This document shows, in pieces, positions 1-10,829 of a stretch of DNA of 64,000 nucleotides. Positions within the stretch are counted from its first letter, which is position 1, and each line of letters opens with the position of its first letter. Position numbers and translations under genes: made by a program. The notes beneath the pieces were generated by a model. It was not told where the DNA came from. It saw nothing but the letters and a program-made list of their open reading frames with translations, and searched no databases. The DNA is taken from NCBI GenBank assembly GCA_951802425.1, contig OX637798.1:1116001-1180000 (forward strand). Direction: 5' to 3'. The DNA comes from Clavaria fumosa (lineage: Eukaryota; Basidiomycota; Agaricomycetes; Agaricales; Clavariaceae).

Positions 1-249
1 AAACGCAGCAACCGGTAGTTGGTGCCAACACCTGTGGTTGAGTATCAGGGTCGCACATCGCAAAGTCACCTGAAATTGCTTAAGTAAAAAGGGGATGTTG
101 AAGTGGTACACTTACCTTGTCCTAATCTCTCCATCTCAATGGCCGACCGCATGGGTAGTAAGCATAGAATTGGGCTGGTCCAAAAATCAGTAAGTGAGGA
201 GGGTGAGATGTGCATACCTTGTGAGTGTCACTACCCAAGGGTAGTAGGA

Positions 250-880
250 ACCGACCAAGAGGAAGGCCACCGAGAGCCACACACCCTGACTCACCGCAGA
301 GCCAAGTTGTGTTGAGAAAGCCACTGAGGGCCGTGTCGCCTAACGCACCGCAGCATCGACGAGAGAAAGGCCACCGAGGGCCGTGTCGCTTAATGCACCG
401 TAGCGTCAACGAGAGAAAGCCACCGAGGGCCATGTTGCCTAACGCACTGCAGCGTCGACGAGAGAAAGGCCACCGAGGGCCGTGTCGCTTAACGCACCAT
501 AGCGTCAACGAGAGAAAGCCACCGAGGGCCGTGTCGCCTAACGCACCGCAGCGTCGACGAGAGAAAGGCCACCGAGGGCCGTATCGCTTAACGCACTGCA
601 GCGTCAACGAGAGAAAGCCACCGAGGGCCGTGTCGCCTAACGCACCACAGCGTCGACGAGAGAAAGGCCACCGAGGGCCGTGTCGCTTAACGCACCGTAG
701 TGTCAACGAGAGAATGCCACCAAGGGCCGTGTCGCCTAACGCACCGCAGCGTCGACAAGAGAAAGGCCACCAAGGGCCATACACCCCGACGCACCGTGGC
801 GTCAGGGTGTTGAGTCGAGAAGGCCACCGAGGGCCACACGCCCTGACACACCGCAGCGTCAAGGCGTTGAGTCGCTAGGG
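250..880. repeat. Two-monomer (99-bp) higher-order minisatellite
   Basis: Tandem GC-rich repeat built from two alternating monomers. The 50-bp type contains GAGAGAAAGG and ends GTCAAC; the 49-bp type contains GAGAGAAAGC and ends GTCGAC. Clean alternation is visible from 312 to 756 (50-bp copies start at 361, 460, 559 and 658; 49-bp copies at 411, 510, 609 and 708), flanked on both sides by diverged copies. The 99-bp pair is a multiple of three, so long open frames run through it on both strands. I read those frames as products of repeat periodicity, not genes. Confidence 0.9.
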
Positions 881-1048
881 GGGCTGGAGGAGGGAAAAGG
901 CTGTATGCATCCAGCCCTTTCCTTCCTTCAGCCCCCTTTCGCGTGGACAGGGGAGTGCAAAGATAATGAGGGCGGTCATTGTGGTAGAGGGGAAAGGGTG
1001 GTGCGAGAAAAAAAAAGACGACTCCGTGTTTTTGAACTTCAACATGGG

Positions 1049-1130
1049 TTCCCACACTCACGATCATGTGATCTGACGCGTCAGGTCCCTTCCCACACTC
1101 ACGATCATGTGACCTGATGCGTCAGGTCCC
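1049..1130. repeat. 41-bp direct duplication with internal palindrome
   Basis: Two adjacent copies of about 41 bp begin TTCCCACACTCACGATCATG. Each holds a TCATGTGA-type site and a short palindrome around TGACGCGTCA. The copies differ at two positions. Confidence 0.85.
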
Positions 1131-1169
1131 TTGCTTAGTTTAGAAAGATGGCTTACATAATCTTAGCAA

Positions 1170-1690
1170 AGCGTGCCAAGCTCTTTTCTCTCTCCCTCTC
1201 CCTCTCGTCTCTCTTCCTCCCTTCCCCTAAGCGATGATGGCGGCGGCGAGACCAGGTGCGCCCTCCCTGGTCTTTTTTCATTCTCATTTCATTTTATTAT
1301 TATTTTCACTATTTACAGGGCAACGGACGACGGCAGACGACAGATGGCGACGACGACGACGGCGGCGGCGGGACCCTCACCCTCACCCCTCACCCTCACC
1401 CCTCCCTCTTTTCCCTCCCTCTCACCCTCACCCTCTCACCCTCACCCTCTCGCCTCACCTTCACCCTCACCCTCTCTCCTCCCTCTCTCCTCTCTCTCTC
1501 CTCTCTCTTCTCCCACCCCCAAGGGATGACAACGGCGGCGATGGGTGGGAACCACCAGGTGCGCCCTCGTCCCTGTCCTTTTTTCATTTCATTTTCATTT
1601 CATTTCATTTTTCAAATTACTACGTACAGGGCGATGGACGACGGCAGACAACAGACGGCAACGGTGGCCGCGGCTCTCCATCTTCCTCCT
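1170..1690. repeat. CT-rich simple repeats with a ~300-bp direct duplication
   Basis: Segments near 1229-1385 and 1525-1690 are diverged copies of one sequence. Each runs from a GCGGCG-rich start through ACCAGGTGCGCCCT, a TTTTTTCATTTCATTTT stretch and CAGGGC, to GGACGACGGCAGAC. Between them lies pyrimidine-rich DNA with CCCTCA and CTCTCC microsatellites. No coding gene is recognised; long frames on both strands are low-complexity. Confidence 0.75.
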
Positions 1691-1694
1691 TTCC

Positions 1695-2165
1695 CTCTCG
1701 GTAGCAAGAGCGACGGCGGCGGGGGCAGCAAGAGCGACGGCGGCGGGGGCAGCAAGAGCGACGGCGGCGACCAGCAACGGTGGCAGCGGCAACCAGCAAC
1801 GGTGGCAGCGGTGACCAGCAACGGTGGCAGCGGCGACCAGCGATAGCGGCGGTAGCGGTAGCGACCAGCAACGGCGACGGCGGCGGCGACCGGTGGTAGC
1901 GGGCAGCGGTGGCGACCAGCGACGTCAGCGGCGGCAACCAGCGACGGCAGCGGCGGCGACCGGCAACGGCAGCGGCGGCAACTAGCGATAGCGGCGGCGG
2001 TGGTGGTGACCCACGACGGCGGCGACCAGCGACCAACGACGACGGCGGCAGCGACCAGCGAGGGCGGCGGTGGCGACCAGTGACGGCGGCGGCAGCGGCG
2101 GAGGCAGCGACCAGAGACAGCGGCGCCGGCGACCAGCAACTGCGGTGGCAGTAACCAGTGACAGC
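1695..2165. repeat. GCGGCGACC-type minisatellite
   Basis: Short imperfect tandem repeats: three 24-bp copies of an AGCAAGAGCGACGGCGGCGG unit near 1703-1770, then about 20-bp units of the AACGGTGGCAGCGGCGACCAGC type. It is low-complexity in all frames. It sits directly upstream of an orphan gene and could hold its promoter or first exon, but I cannot place either. Confidence 0.75.
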
Positions 2166-2309
2166 GGTAGTCGTCCCATCCCAAGAATGAAGGTGTTAGG
2201 GGTCTCTTAAGGATGAGACATGAGAGTAGGTCCATGTGAGGTCTGCTTAGTATTCACTTACTGCCTATTTTGCCATTCTATCTTTGTCCTGATAGTAAGA
2301 TCTGGTAGG

Positions 2310-4118
2310 CCATTGGGAACAATGTAGATGATAATAACAATTTGGATGCGGCCAGTGATCATAGCAGTCTCAGCCCAAGTAATGACAATACTCTTATATA
2401 TTTTGGAGAAACCGGCTCATTGTATCACATTGAGAATTGGCCCGTAAAGTCTGCTGATGCCAAGGACGCTCTGGAGATGATGAAGACAACCCACCGTGTT
2501 ATCCCGGTACCTGCCTACAATATGAATGGGAATCTAATTTCCCCTTCAGAATATCGTTCTGAATTGATCGGAGCAGTAGTTGAACTTTATTTCACTCTGT
2601 CTCATTGGAGTATCGCAGCAAAAGGTGATGAGCTTGGATGTGATACTTATGTTGCAAATATCTCATCTATGCGATTCTTATACCACCAAAGAGAGCTATC
2701 ATATCCCCTCGTAAACGTAGGACTACGGCAACAGATCCTATGGCCAAGAAGGCTCGAGTTTAGGTGGGTGACTTCATTTCAGTTATGGCTTATCAAAATG
2801 ATACTAAATAATCTTATTTGTAGATTATATCATGTTTGATTGTCAACTTTTTATGTCTCATAAACCTATTTATTGTATATTTCTCATATTAGTTATTGTA
2901 TGTGTCATATATTATTTATTGTATATCCCTCTTAAATTATATAACTTATTTATCAGTTTGTACAAACAAAATTTGGCTGATTCAAGCAAGGGTTCTGCTG
3001 ACGGTAGTCAGCCCTTCCTAGTGCATAATGAGAACATAAATTATATAAGTAATTAATATATGAAAGCCAATGTCAGAATACAAACTTGCAGCATGTGAGA
3101 GACAATAAACTTGTTTCTAGGATGTGTATAATCACATGACTTTACATGTATTGCTTTGCTAGTTCCTTAAAAGGCCTTTTTGAGTCTGAAAATCCACCGA
3201 AGTCCCATGCTCATGTGGAGGAACTTCTGCTTGGACTGGGTTTAGCACTGAGAGATGTGCACTTCGTACTCTTTACAGAACCTGAAGACCTCTCTGGAAA
3301 GCTTCCGTCATACTCGCAGGACATTGACATTGCTGCATGGGATGTCTTGACTGCAACAGCAGATTGTCTGGCTGCAGTAATTGAGAGGTGAGCCTGTTGC
3401 ATCAATTTCTTCCACCATGCTCATGTCTCAATTATTTTAAGGCATTATCGCAAGCCCAAGCCAGCTAAGCCAGCATCTGCTAAGACTTACATGACCAGTC
3501 TCCTGCCAAATATGATGCAGAGGCTATCGAATGAGGTTGGTTTGGGATTTGAGGATTCAGAGAAGCTGGGAGCAGACTGGAGAGCCTTATGTGAGACTTG
3601 GATTGAAGCTGAATCTGCCTTGGCGACAGCTGGAGGACCACCATTGGCACTGGAGAACTGTGGAGTCCCTGTTCCTCCTTCCCTCATCAGGTGGAGCCAT
3701 ACTCGGTTAGCAAGAAATTACAAGGATATCGACTATCCCTCAATTGGCCTAGAGGTCGCTGAATGGTGGGGGAGGATCCGGCCTGAAGGTGATGAGCAAG
3801 ATGCTGACATCTTGGTCAAAAAGGAATGGTGTGGGGGTGGTTTGACAGGAATTGTTCTCCTTGTCATGGGGATGAAGGTATGGGGATTGAGTCTGGAAGA
3901 GGAAGAACGGGCTGCTTGGAGCCAAATGGTGAGAGAAGTGGCTGATATATTCAAGCTCATTCCATTGGCCCAAGTTCTGTAAGTGAAATATTCCTTGAGT
4001 GAGCAAGAACTCACATTGTTTTAGAAGGAGACAAATGCGGGAGAGAAAAAGGAAGGAGACAGGAGTGGTAAAGATAGGACCTCCAGCAGGGAAGCATAGG
4101 AAAGTCCGAAAGCAATAG
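2310..4118 (+). CDS. Multi-exon orphan protein of a multicopy agaricomycete type
   Basis: Coding exons are visible at about 2310-2755, 3146-3389, 3444-3979 and 4022-4118. The third intron starts GTGAGC after 3389 and the last starts GTAAGT after the residues LAQV. Joining after that last intron gives a basic tail rich in Arg and Lys, with stop TAG at 4116-4118. The first exon has a compact hydrophilic region followed by a Val-Glu-Leu segment and SHWSI. The third has acidic and Trp-rich stretches. There is no convincing ATG near 2340, so a first exon may lie upstream in or beyond the minisatellite. The 2756-3145 segment is AT-rich and may hold one small exon. From memory this resembles anonymous protein families expanded in mushrooms. 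No function can be given. Confidence 0.55.
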
Positions 4119-4132
4119 GGAGGATATTCAAT

Positions 4133-4790
4133 GTCTGGTATGACAACTGTAATAAATATCCGAATATTCCATGCCAATGTCTATTGGGCATAGAATATTC
4201 TTGCCCATTGCTGTAATAAATATCTGAATATTCCATGCCAATGTCTATTGGGCATAGAATATTCTTGCCCATTGCTGGACAAATGGCTATTGTGCAAAAA
4301 ATATTCTTGCCCACCGCCAGACCCATGGTTATTAGGCAGAGAATATCCTATACTATGTCTGCTGGACCATGGCTATTGGGCAAAGAATATTCCCACCCAC
4401 CGCCGGACCGGTTATTAGGCTCTATACTATGTCCGCCGGACCAGTGGCTATCGGGCAAAGAATATTCCCACCCACCACCGGACCAATGGCTATTGAGAAG
4501 AGAATATTCTATACCATGTCTCGGACCAATGGTTATTAGGCAAAGAATATTCTTGTCAACCACCGGACCCATGGTTATTAGGCAGAGAATATTTTATACC
4601 ATGTCCGCCGGACCGATGGCTGTTGGGCAAAGGATACTCTCCGCCGGACCCATTACATATGTTCAAATTGGATACTTCCGCCGGACTCCGCTGGCGCAAG
4701 TGAACTGGAGGATATTCACCATCCTGTATCCCATGTCTATTGGGGGATTTTGACTGAATGGGTTGGCATACCACGTGTTTACCCATCAGA
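4133..4790. repeat. ~40-65 bp minisatellite with GAATATTC and CCGGACC cores
   Basis: Starts with a 65-bp tandem pair (about 4140-4275) built on CAATGTCTATTGGGCATAGA, then continues as about ten shorter units. These alternate between an ATGGCTATTGGGCAAAGAAT type followed by CCCACC and a TTATTAGGCAGAGAATAT type followed by CTATACCATGTC. Units usually end in CCGGACC. Open frames across it are artefacts of the periodicity. Confidence 0.85.
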
Positions 4791-5141
4791 AGTGGCCGAA
4801 CATTGGCTGCCCTGATATTTGCGGACTGGTGTAGATGTGGGCTGGAATGATATTTACATTGAAAAATGACTGAATGGTGTGAATTCTAATTTATTGATTT
4901 ATTGGATTTATATCATATCAGAGTCACAACATGGCAAGGTTTTCTGATACAGTTGTTGTTGTAGTAGAGCAGGATTAGGGGGGCTCGGCTAATCATGAAA
5001 ATTGTTTACTCTATTCGTATGGTCTTGAGGCCGAGTAATTTCTACACAGGTGATAATTTGAACCTGAAACCCACTCAAATTGCAACTTCCTACAATGTGA
5101 CAAAGGTAGATTTAGGCTATTTAACGATGTTCCATGCTGAA
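4791..5141. other. AT-rich intergenic spacer
   Basis: No gene, RNA or repeat recognised. It lies between the minisatellite and the 3' end of the minus-strand zinc-finger gene. Confidence 0.6.
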
Positions 5142-6646
5142 CTACTCATTCACCTCTGAGACAACCATCCATCGCCCACCATCAACCTCCCCACCTAGCC
5201 ATTTCACAGTATTAGGGCGTGGAAATTTGACTTTCTTCGGGCAGCCCTTACAACCAAACAAGCAAGATGAATCCGGGCCATTTACCGATACCCAGGATCG
5301 GATGTGGCCACAACTTTCACACTGCACAGGCAGCCTGTTACCCCATGGGCAAATGGTACGATGCGTCCAGATGTAGCGAGAACCACATGGCTTTCCTTGC
5401 TCTCTGAAGATATGAAAGATGTTTGTGTGCCGGCAAATTGAAGTCATTGTTGGAAGAATTGGCGATTGAAGTTGAAGAAAGGAAGGCCTTCAACAAGAAC
5501 ATGCTGGGCATATGAAAGGACAAGGGGGGAGATTATGCAGGGCTGCAGCTCCGCATTGGTGAAGCCAATGATATGAGAAAGATTAAGGCTGAAATATTAA
5601 GTCAGAGCAGAAGTTTGGGGAGTGAGACAGACCCACTGGCTGGAACTAATCAAGAAACTGTTATAACTCGATGACTTATTGACAAGAGAGAGACCAGTCA
5701 AGAACCATAAGTGAGCTTCTGTATTGATCGGGAATAGCGGCTTGGGGAGGAGTGCTTGCATGAACTAGGAATAATGTAAAGGCAGTGTTTTTAAAAATGG
5801 TTACCCATCTCTCACCTCTGTAACACTGCCAGACGTGTTTGGACCCAGCATTGGGTCTCCAGTATCCTTGTGCAACTGTGTACTTATGAATATGACGACT
5901 CGGGTAGTTGAGCTGTTGCGCAGTGTTAGAAATTTTCCAAGTGATAGCAGTCCACTTACCATTGGCCAATAATCTCTCTGACATTGTTCTGGATTCGATT
6001 GGCATGCTCAGAAATCAGCATGTCAGAGGACAGGTCAAACGAGATCTCTCTGTTAACTAGGACCTCTTGATCCAGGAATGCTGACATGTACTCAGAAAGA
6101 ATCTTGGCAGGAGATCCATTCAATCGCAAGCTGGAGAGGTAAAAGTGGACAATAACCAGTTTCGTGTTGATAACCTGGGACTGTGCAGTCATCTGAAAGT
6201 GACCTTTGATCTTCACCCCTTGGTCATGAACAGGACGAAAAGCCGCAACATTGATATCACCGTCTACTGTGGGGGGGATGGTGGTGTCATGGATATGGAG
6301 GCCCTGGGCATTGTTCAGGTTAGAAGGAGGATTGGAACATAAGACCCTCACTTTATATGGCTGTGATGCAAAGAATCGTTCATGGCAATTGAGACAAAAG
6401 AATACTAAATTTGAAGATGGAAAAGCCGGGATTGTTATGCAATTTGAGCATAGTGTGCGAGGACAGTTGTAGCAGATGATCAAGGGTTTATTGCCATTAA
6501 GGCACATGTAGCAACGCTGGGAGACATTTGTACTAGTTCTGCAACAGCAAAAGAGCACATACATCATTAGCAGCTGAAAGATGTCGCTTCTTATTCACAA
6601 GCTCTTCTTTTGTTGGAAGCCGTCGCTTTTGAGACCGAGAAGCCAT
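5142..6646 (-). CDS. Cys-rich PHD-like zinc-finger orphan protein
   Basis: The gene runs on the minus strand. ATG is at 6646. Exon 1 (6646-6563) encodes a short basic N-terminus. A 46-nt intron (6562-6517, GTATGT to CAG) restores frame into a Cys-rich module with the pattern C-x2-C-x8-C-x2-C-x4-C-x2-C, followed about 20 residues later by another C-x2-C pair. This looks like a PHD or treble-clef finger. The second exon reads to about 5960, where a GTAAGT donor is seen. A further exon around 5885-5760 contains YWRPN and IPDQYRSS, and the last one (about 5447-5142) has two more CxxC pairs and ends in an acidic tail. I could not make every later junction frame-perfect, so a broken copy is possible. 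The layout resembles multicopy agaricomycete families of unknown function. Confidence 0.5.
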
Positions 6647-9076
6647 TATTAGAGATTCTCAGTTTCGTTTGGCAAGAATGTTTGCAGTGTAGTTACATAA
6701 GCTATAACAAATTCATGCAAATGATGTAATAAGTAGTGGTAAAGCAGCCACCCCCGGCATCTGATGACGCCTGGGGGGGCTCAGCTCACAAGTCGTGTAG
6801 GGCAAACAGTAGGCTAAGTAGAGGGAGTGGCAGGCGGGTGATCGCAAATGAGTACACTAGCAGTCAAAAGAATGTACCAAAGTGAGAAGCTGAAAGGTAC
6901 AGCTGGTAAGAGGGCGAGAAGAAAGGATGGGGCCAGGCTGCTACTGATTGGACTACTGTAAACACATTTAAACACGATTATTTTTTTGAGTGACTGTGAA
7001 TGCGTCGCGTGCTCAGCGCTCATCTGTGAAACAGTGACAGACAATGCGTCGCGTGTTCATCATGTGATGGACAATGCGTTGAGCACTCATCATGTGATGA
7101 TAACATAAATAAACTGAAACATAGAGATCCGTCACTTTCTTCTCTCTTCCATGCACTCTTCCCATAGGAATGCGACGCATCCAGCACTGCACCTGCAGAG
7201 CAGTGCTGGATACGCCTTATTCTTGTGCTGCGGGCATTGCGACTCCCTCTTCCGACACTCTTTCTCTGAGGTCCAATACTCCTTCTCCAAGGTCCGAGGC
7301 TCTTTTTCTCAGGTGAGCAGTTTCCTATCAGTCCAAACTACTCATCTATTTTTCAGGGTATGGGCTTTGCAGTCAGGCTAGCACGAGTCAAGGGGAGGGG
7401 GCACTGTGCGCCTTCAGAGTTGAGTTTGCGTCTATATGCTGGCGCGAGTCATTCTGCCTCCTAGGACTGGCTCTGGGGGGGGGCATTATGCTTGCCGATG
7501 AGATTGAATGCTGATCTTGATGCTGATTGGCCTCATCTCACCCCTTGAAGATAATAGGCTTTTGTTTCCACCTGGAATTATTGCCATTGTCAGTTGCGCG
7601 TACTCACTGGATTGTTCCAATTCAGGGCATTTTGAAGACCCGAGTTGGGTCTAGCAAACGGTACGTATTGCGTACTTTTGTTACTCGTACTGACCTTAAT
7701 TACTAGCCCTACCAACAAGAAATCGCAAGCCTCCGAAGAAGGAAGTACTAGCCCTACAGACGAGACCGAGTGGAACCTCCATAGAAGCCTTTTCAAAGTA
7801 CGTAGTATCTACATCTCACATATCTCTGTGCTCATCTCATGGGTGTTTCCCTTAGCATATCTACAGAATTTCGATGCACCCATATTTAGATAGCGCTTCT
7901 TTCTCCGGGCTCGGGGAGGACTGAACTGGCCACTCAGTCCTCTCCAAATGGCCCTACATACATTTGCACTCTTATACTTTTTTTATTCAATCTTTTCTAC
8001 GTTATAACCAAGAATTGTACAACAACTTAAAAATTTGGAAGAAATTCTGGTCGGTGAAAAAAATCACATGACCTCTGCTTTAAATGTCACTGCCTACGAG
8101 GTTCGCACTTTGCTTTGTTACAGTGTACCAGCACTAGTTTTCACACCAAACATGGCTTCCTTCTGAAGGTGAGAGTAGCTCGTCTTGATAATAATAATAA
8201 CAGAAAATGCGAGAGCCGAGATGAATAGAATAGCCTTGCGTAGAGAGGGGCAGTGCCTCTGACATTACTCTGCAATGCCAGAAGCACTGTCCCTCACCAG
8301 TTGCAATTGAGAAGGTGACCGTTCGTCTACAAAAAGTCTGAAGGCAAAAAAAGAGAACTTCAAGAATGGTCACAGTGTGACTGGCGTTGAAGTACTTCGA
8401 CGCTGGTCACAGTGTGACCGCCGTTGAAGTACTTCATCGATGGTCACATAGTGTGACACCTCTGCATGTGACTCACCAACCTCCAATCGCGAGTAACCGA
8501 CTGAGAGTCTGTTCAATTCAATATGTCCATCCAATCATGTGACTTTAATCGGCTTTAAACAAGTTTACTAGAGTCTAATCTGTGACAAGCACTCCCAGAG
8601 CACTCATCTGGCATCCGTGCCTCTCACGCCCTGTGCGTCTTATGTCCTTGACATATTGCGATCCACTCGCCTCATGCTCCATGCGTCCAGATGCCCCGCA
8701 TCTCTCCTCTCGCCCCGCGCGACTCAGAGACCTCCCTCTTCGTCTCTCCTTCTTAACTTAACCTCGCTTCTCCTTCCCTTTCCTCTTGCTTACCTATGTT
8801 TACTCTTCTACCTCGTTTAACTCTCATACGCTCCACTTCCATTTCCTTTTTGTACTTAGCCCCTGCTATTCCTTTGAGACATCACCATTACTCTTAACAC
8901 GAGGGACACCGAGCCAGCCTCTCTACCTCCTCTCTCGCTCTCGGTGTCCCCTCGTGTATGTCGTCTCTGTATGCCCTCCTCACTCGCTCTCACTATGACT
9001 CCCTTTTCCCTAGTGTTACACCTGTATCATCTTAGCGCTATATCGTCGTACCTCCAATCGAATCATATTCTCAAAT
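6647..9076. other. Intergenic region with short repeats, no recognised gene
   Basis: About 2.4 kb without a convincing gene. Short imperfect repeats of GCGTCGCGTG and CATCATGTGATG lie near 7000-7105. The palindromic repeat at 8369-8457 is listed separately. A pyrimidine-rich stretch lies at 8617-8990, next to the following ORF and perhaps part of its promoter. The longest frames (7151-7381, 7645-7893) have no recognisable domain or codon structure. Confidence 0.55.
8369..8457. repeat. Palindromic element, copy 1 (two overlapping units)
   Basis: Two overlapping copies of the 50-bp palindrome found elsewhere in the window: 8369-8418 and a variant at 8406-8457. Each has outer GTCAC/GTGAC arms and a centre of GTTGAAGTACTTC. 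The shared inner GTCACAGTGTGAC is itself self-complementary. Confidence 0.85.
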
Positions 9077-9519
9077 ATGTCAAGGAGTGATGATACAGCA
9101 CATCCATCTACATCACAAGCGAATAGACAGCAATCATCGAACCAAGGGGCATCGATTGACGTTGCTGGACCGTCTATCGACGCACAAGACCAAAATTTTC
9201 AGGGTGCAGACACCGAAGTTGGTCGAAAGTGTTATGAAGTCGTCCAACAATACCGCGGAGGTCGTCTCACGAAGGTTGCAGCCATCCTACAGTTCCAACA
9301 GATCATCCCACACGAAACGTTCGAACAGCCCGAGTTTCTTAAAGTGCTTGAATCCTACACCAAGATGCTCAATAACTTCGATCGTTTCAGAGAAGCTGCA
9401 AGTGCCCGATCCCATACAATTAGTTCGCAGCCCGGAGATCAAGGAAACCAGGATCCCACACCAGACGACCAACCTCCATCCAACGACCAAAACCCGCTCA
9501 CTCCTCAGCCATCTTACTT
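9077..9519 (+). pseudogene. ORF1-type orphan fragment (N-terminal part)
   Basis: Starts at ATG 9077 and encodes a Ser/Gln/Asp-rich N-terminus. A conserved block around residues 50-110 holds CYEVVQQYRGGRLTK, then an amphipathic stretch and NNFDRFREAAS. The same block is seen in the ORF at 12796 (CDEIVKRFRDGKITK, then LEEHGRILRTAS), so the two are related. The frame runs into KDZ transposase sequence at about 9520 without a visible intron, so this is probably a truncated element joined to another. Function unknown; the family is common in agaricomycete repeat regions (from memory). Confidence 0.55.
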
Positions 9520-10530
9520 GCCAAGAGAGTCATTTTTGTATATGATGTTGGATGTGAGTGGCACATCAATTTTCAGCAGTGAGTTGATGCCAGTGGGCAC
9601 TTGTATGTGCGGGAGGATCTTGAAGTGATAACTGCAGTTGGAAAATTCCACTTAGGTGCTCACATCCAAAAATGTTTTGCACAGTTCTCTTTGAACTTTG
9701 TGCAAGGTGTGGGGCAATTGGATGGGGAAGTATTGGAAAACCTTTGGTCATCACTTAATAAGGCAGCAAGCCATACAAGGGGCATGTCTCAACCACATCG
9801 GCAGGAGATACTGGACAGCTACATGCAGGATTCCAATTGGAAGAAAATGTCTAGAGCATGTAAGCAAATCCCCATATTCTCACATGTGTCTTTGCTGATG
9901 ACTTGGCACAGCACAATCTATTGTCACCAAGTTAAAAAAAGCAATGACTGAAAGAGAGGACAAGAAGTTAGCCCTGGATGAGTTGACGAAACGGCTTGAA
10001 CCAACATGGGTATTAGAATGGAAGGACCTAGAGGAGAAGGCAATGACTCAACGGGGAGATGCTCTTTTGGTGTACGATGTCACAAATGTGAAAGGCCAGT
10101 ACTTGGAAAACATATCTATAGTTGCTATATTGCCTGGCTAATGGCATACACTTTTACACAGAACCAGGTTGTGCTGAGGTTCTACTGGAGCTTTCTCAAA
10201 AACATCATGCTGCTGGAAATCTATCTGGCATATCTAATCTCTTGGCTCTAGGATTGAGCATAGAAGCCACTCAGTGAGTCGTATTGCAAAGTTCCATTGC
10301 CTGTCATTCACAACAAAATAGGGCCTCTTTGGTTGCCTATACACAGTCTTTGAGGCAACCCTCACTCTCTGATAAAAAGGAGTTGGAGGAAAAGCGAAGG
10401 CGCCTCCAGATTGAGATCAGCAAATATGAGAAGAAATGGGCCACTTTATCTCTCTTTGAAGAAGCCATTGAACTGCAGGCAAACCATTCATCTCAGGCAA
10501 ACCATTCATCTCAACTCGTGGCATGTTCAA
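9520..10530 (+). pseudogene. KDZ transposase, 5'-truncated copy with a TGA stop
   Basis: Residues FVYDVGCEWHINF at about 9525-9575, then VGKFHLGAHIQKCF, DGEVLENLWSSLNK and a MQDSNWKK segment, match the catalytic half of the intact KDZ transposase at 14.4-17.9 kb in this window. A TGA at about 9578-9580 replaces the position where the intact copy has Arg. An intron (GTAAGC to CAG, about 9861-9910) joins in frame to a LEWKDL block. Further exons continue to about 10525, where similarity is lost. The N-terminal CxC2 half is missing. Not expected to encode an active transposase. Confidence 0.75.
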
Positions 10531-10644
10531 GGCTCACTTTCGTTGTTGTGTATCTTGTGGTGTAATATGTGTTTTTTCTACGTTTCTCTTACAAAAAAAT
10601 AACTCTGGACTTCTTAGAAAAGCGTGTCATCTTGATAGCAGTTG

Positions 10645-10715
10645 TGTGAGACGAAGGGCATTCATTCACCCATTTGTACTGTACAAATGGGTGAATGAAT
10701 GCCCTTCGTCTCACA
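10645..10715. repeat. 71-bp perfect palindrome
   Basis: Arms of 35 bp (10645-10679 and 10681-10715) are exact reverse complements around a single central T at 10680. The arm begins TGTGAGACGAAGGGCATTCA. It sits between the truncated KDZ copy and the TET/JBP gene. Confidence 0.95.
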
Positions 10716-10829
10716 AATTGTACTTTGCTGACAGGGCTTATTAGGTAACATTGTAGTGTTTATCTCGTTTGGGTAAGGTTAGCAAGGCATCATGTAAGCT
10801 TGATTTTCACAACTGTTCCACAAACAGCC

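Noticed and set aside
122..878. Long overlapping frames on both strands (246 and 217 codons)
   Set aside because: They follow the 99-bp repeat period and have low-complexity translations; no gene signal beyond the repeat.
1380..1500. CCCTCA/CCCTCT tracts as telomeric repeats
   Set aside because: The expected fungal telomere unit is CCCTAA/TTAGGG; these are irregular CT-rich microsatellites inside a larger duplication.
8617..8998. Ser/Leu-rich plus-strand frames as a secreted protein
   Set aside because: Pyrimidine-rich low-complexity DNA gives such translations; there is no exon structure or domain. More likely promoter DNA.
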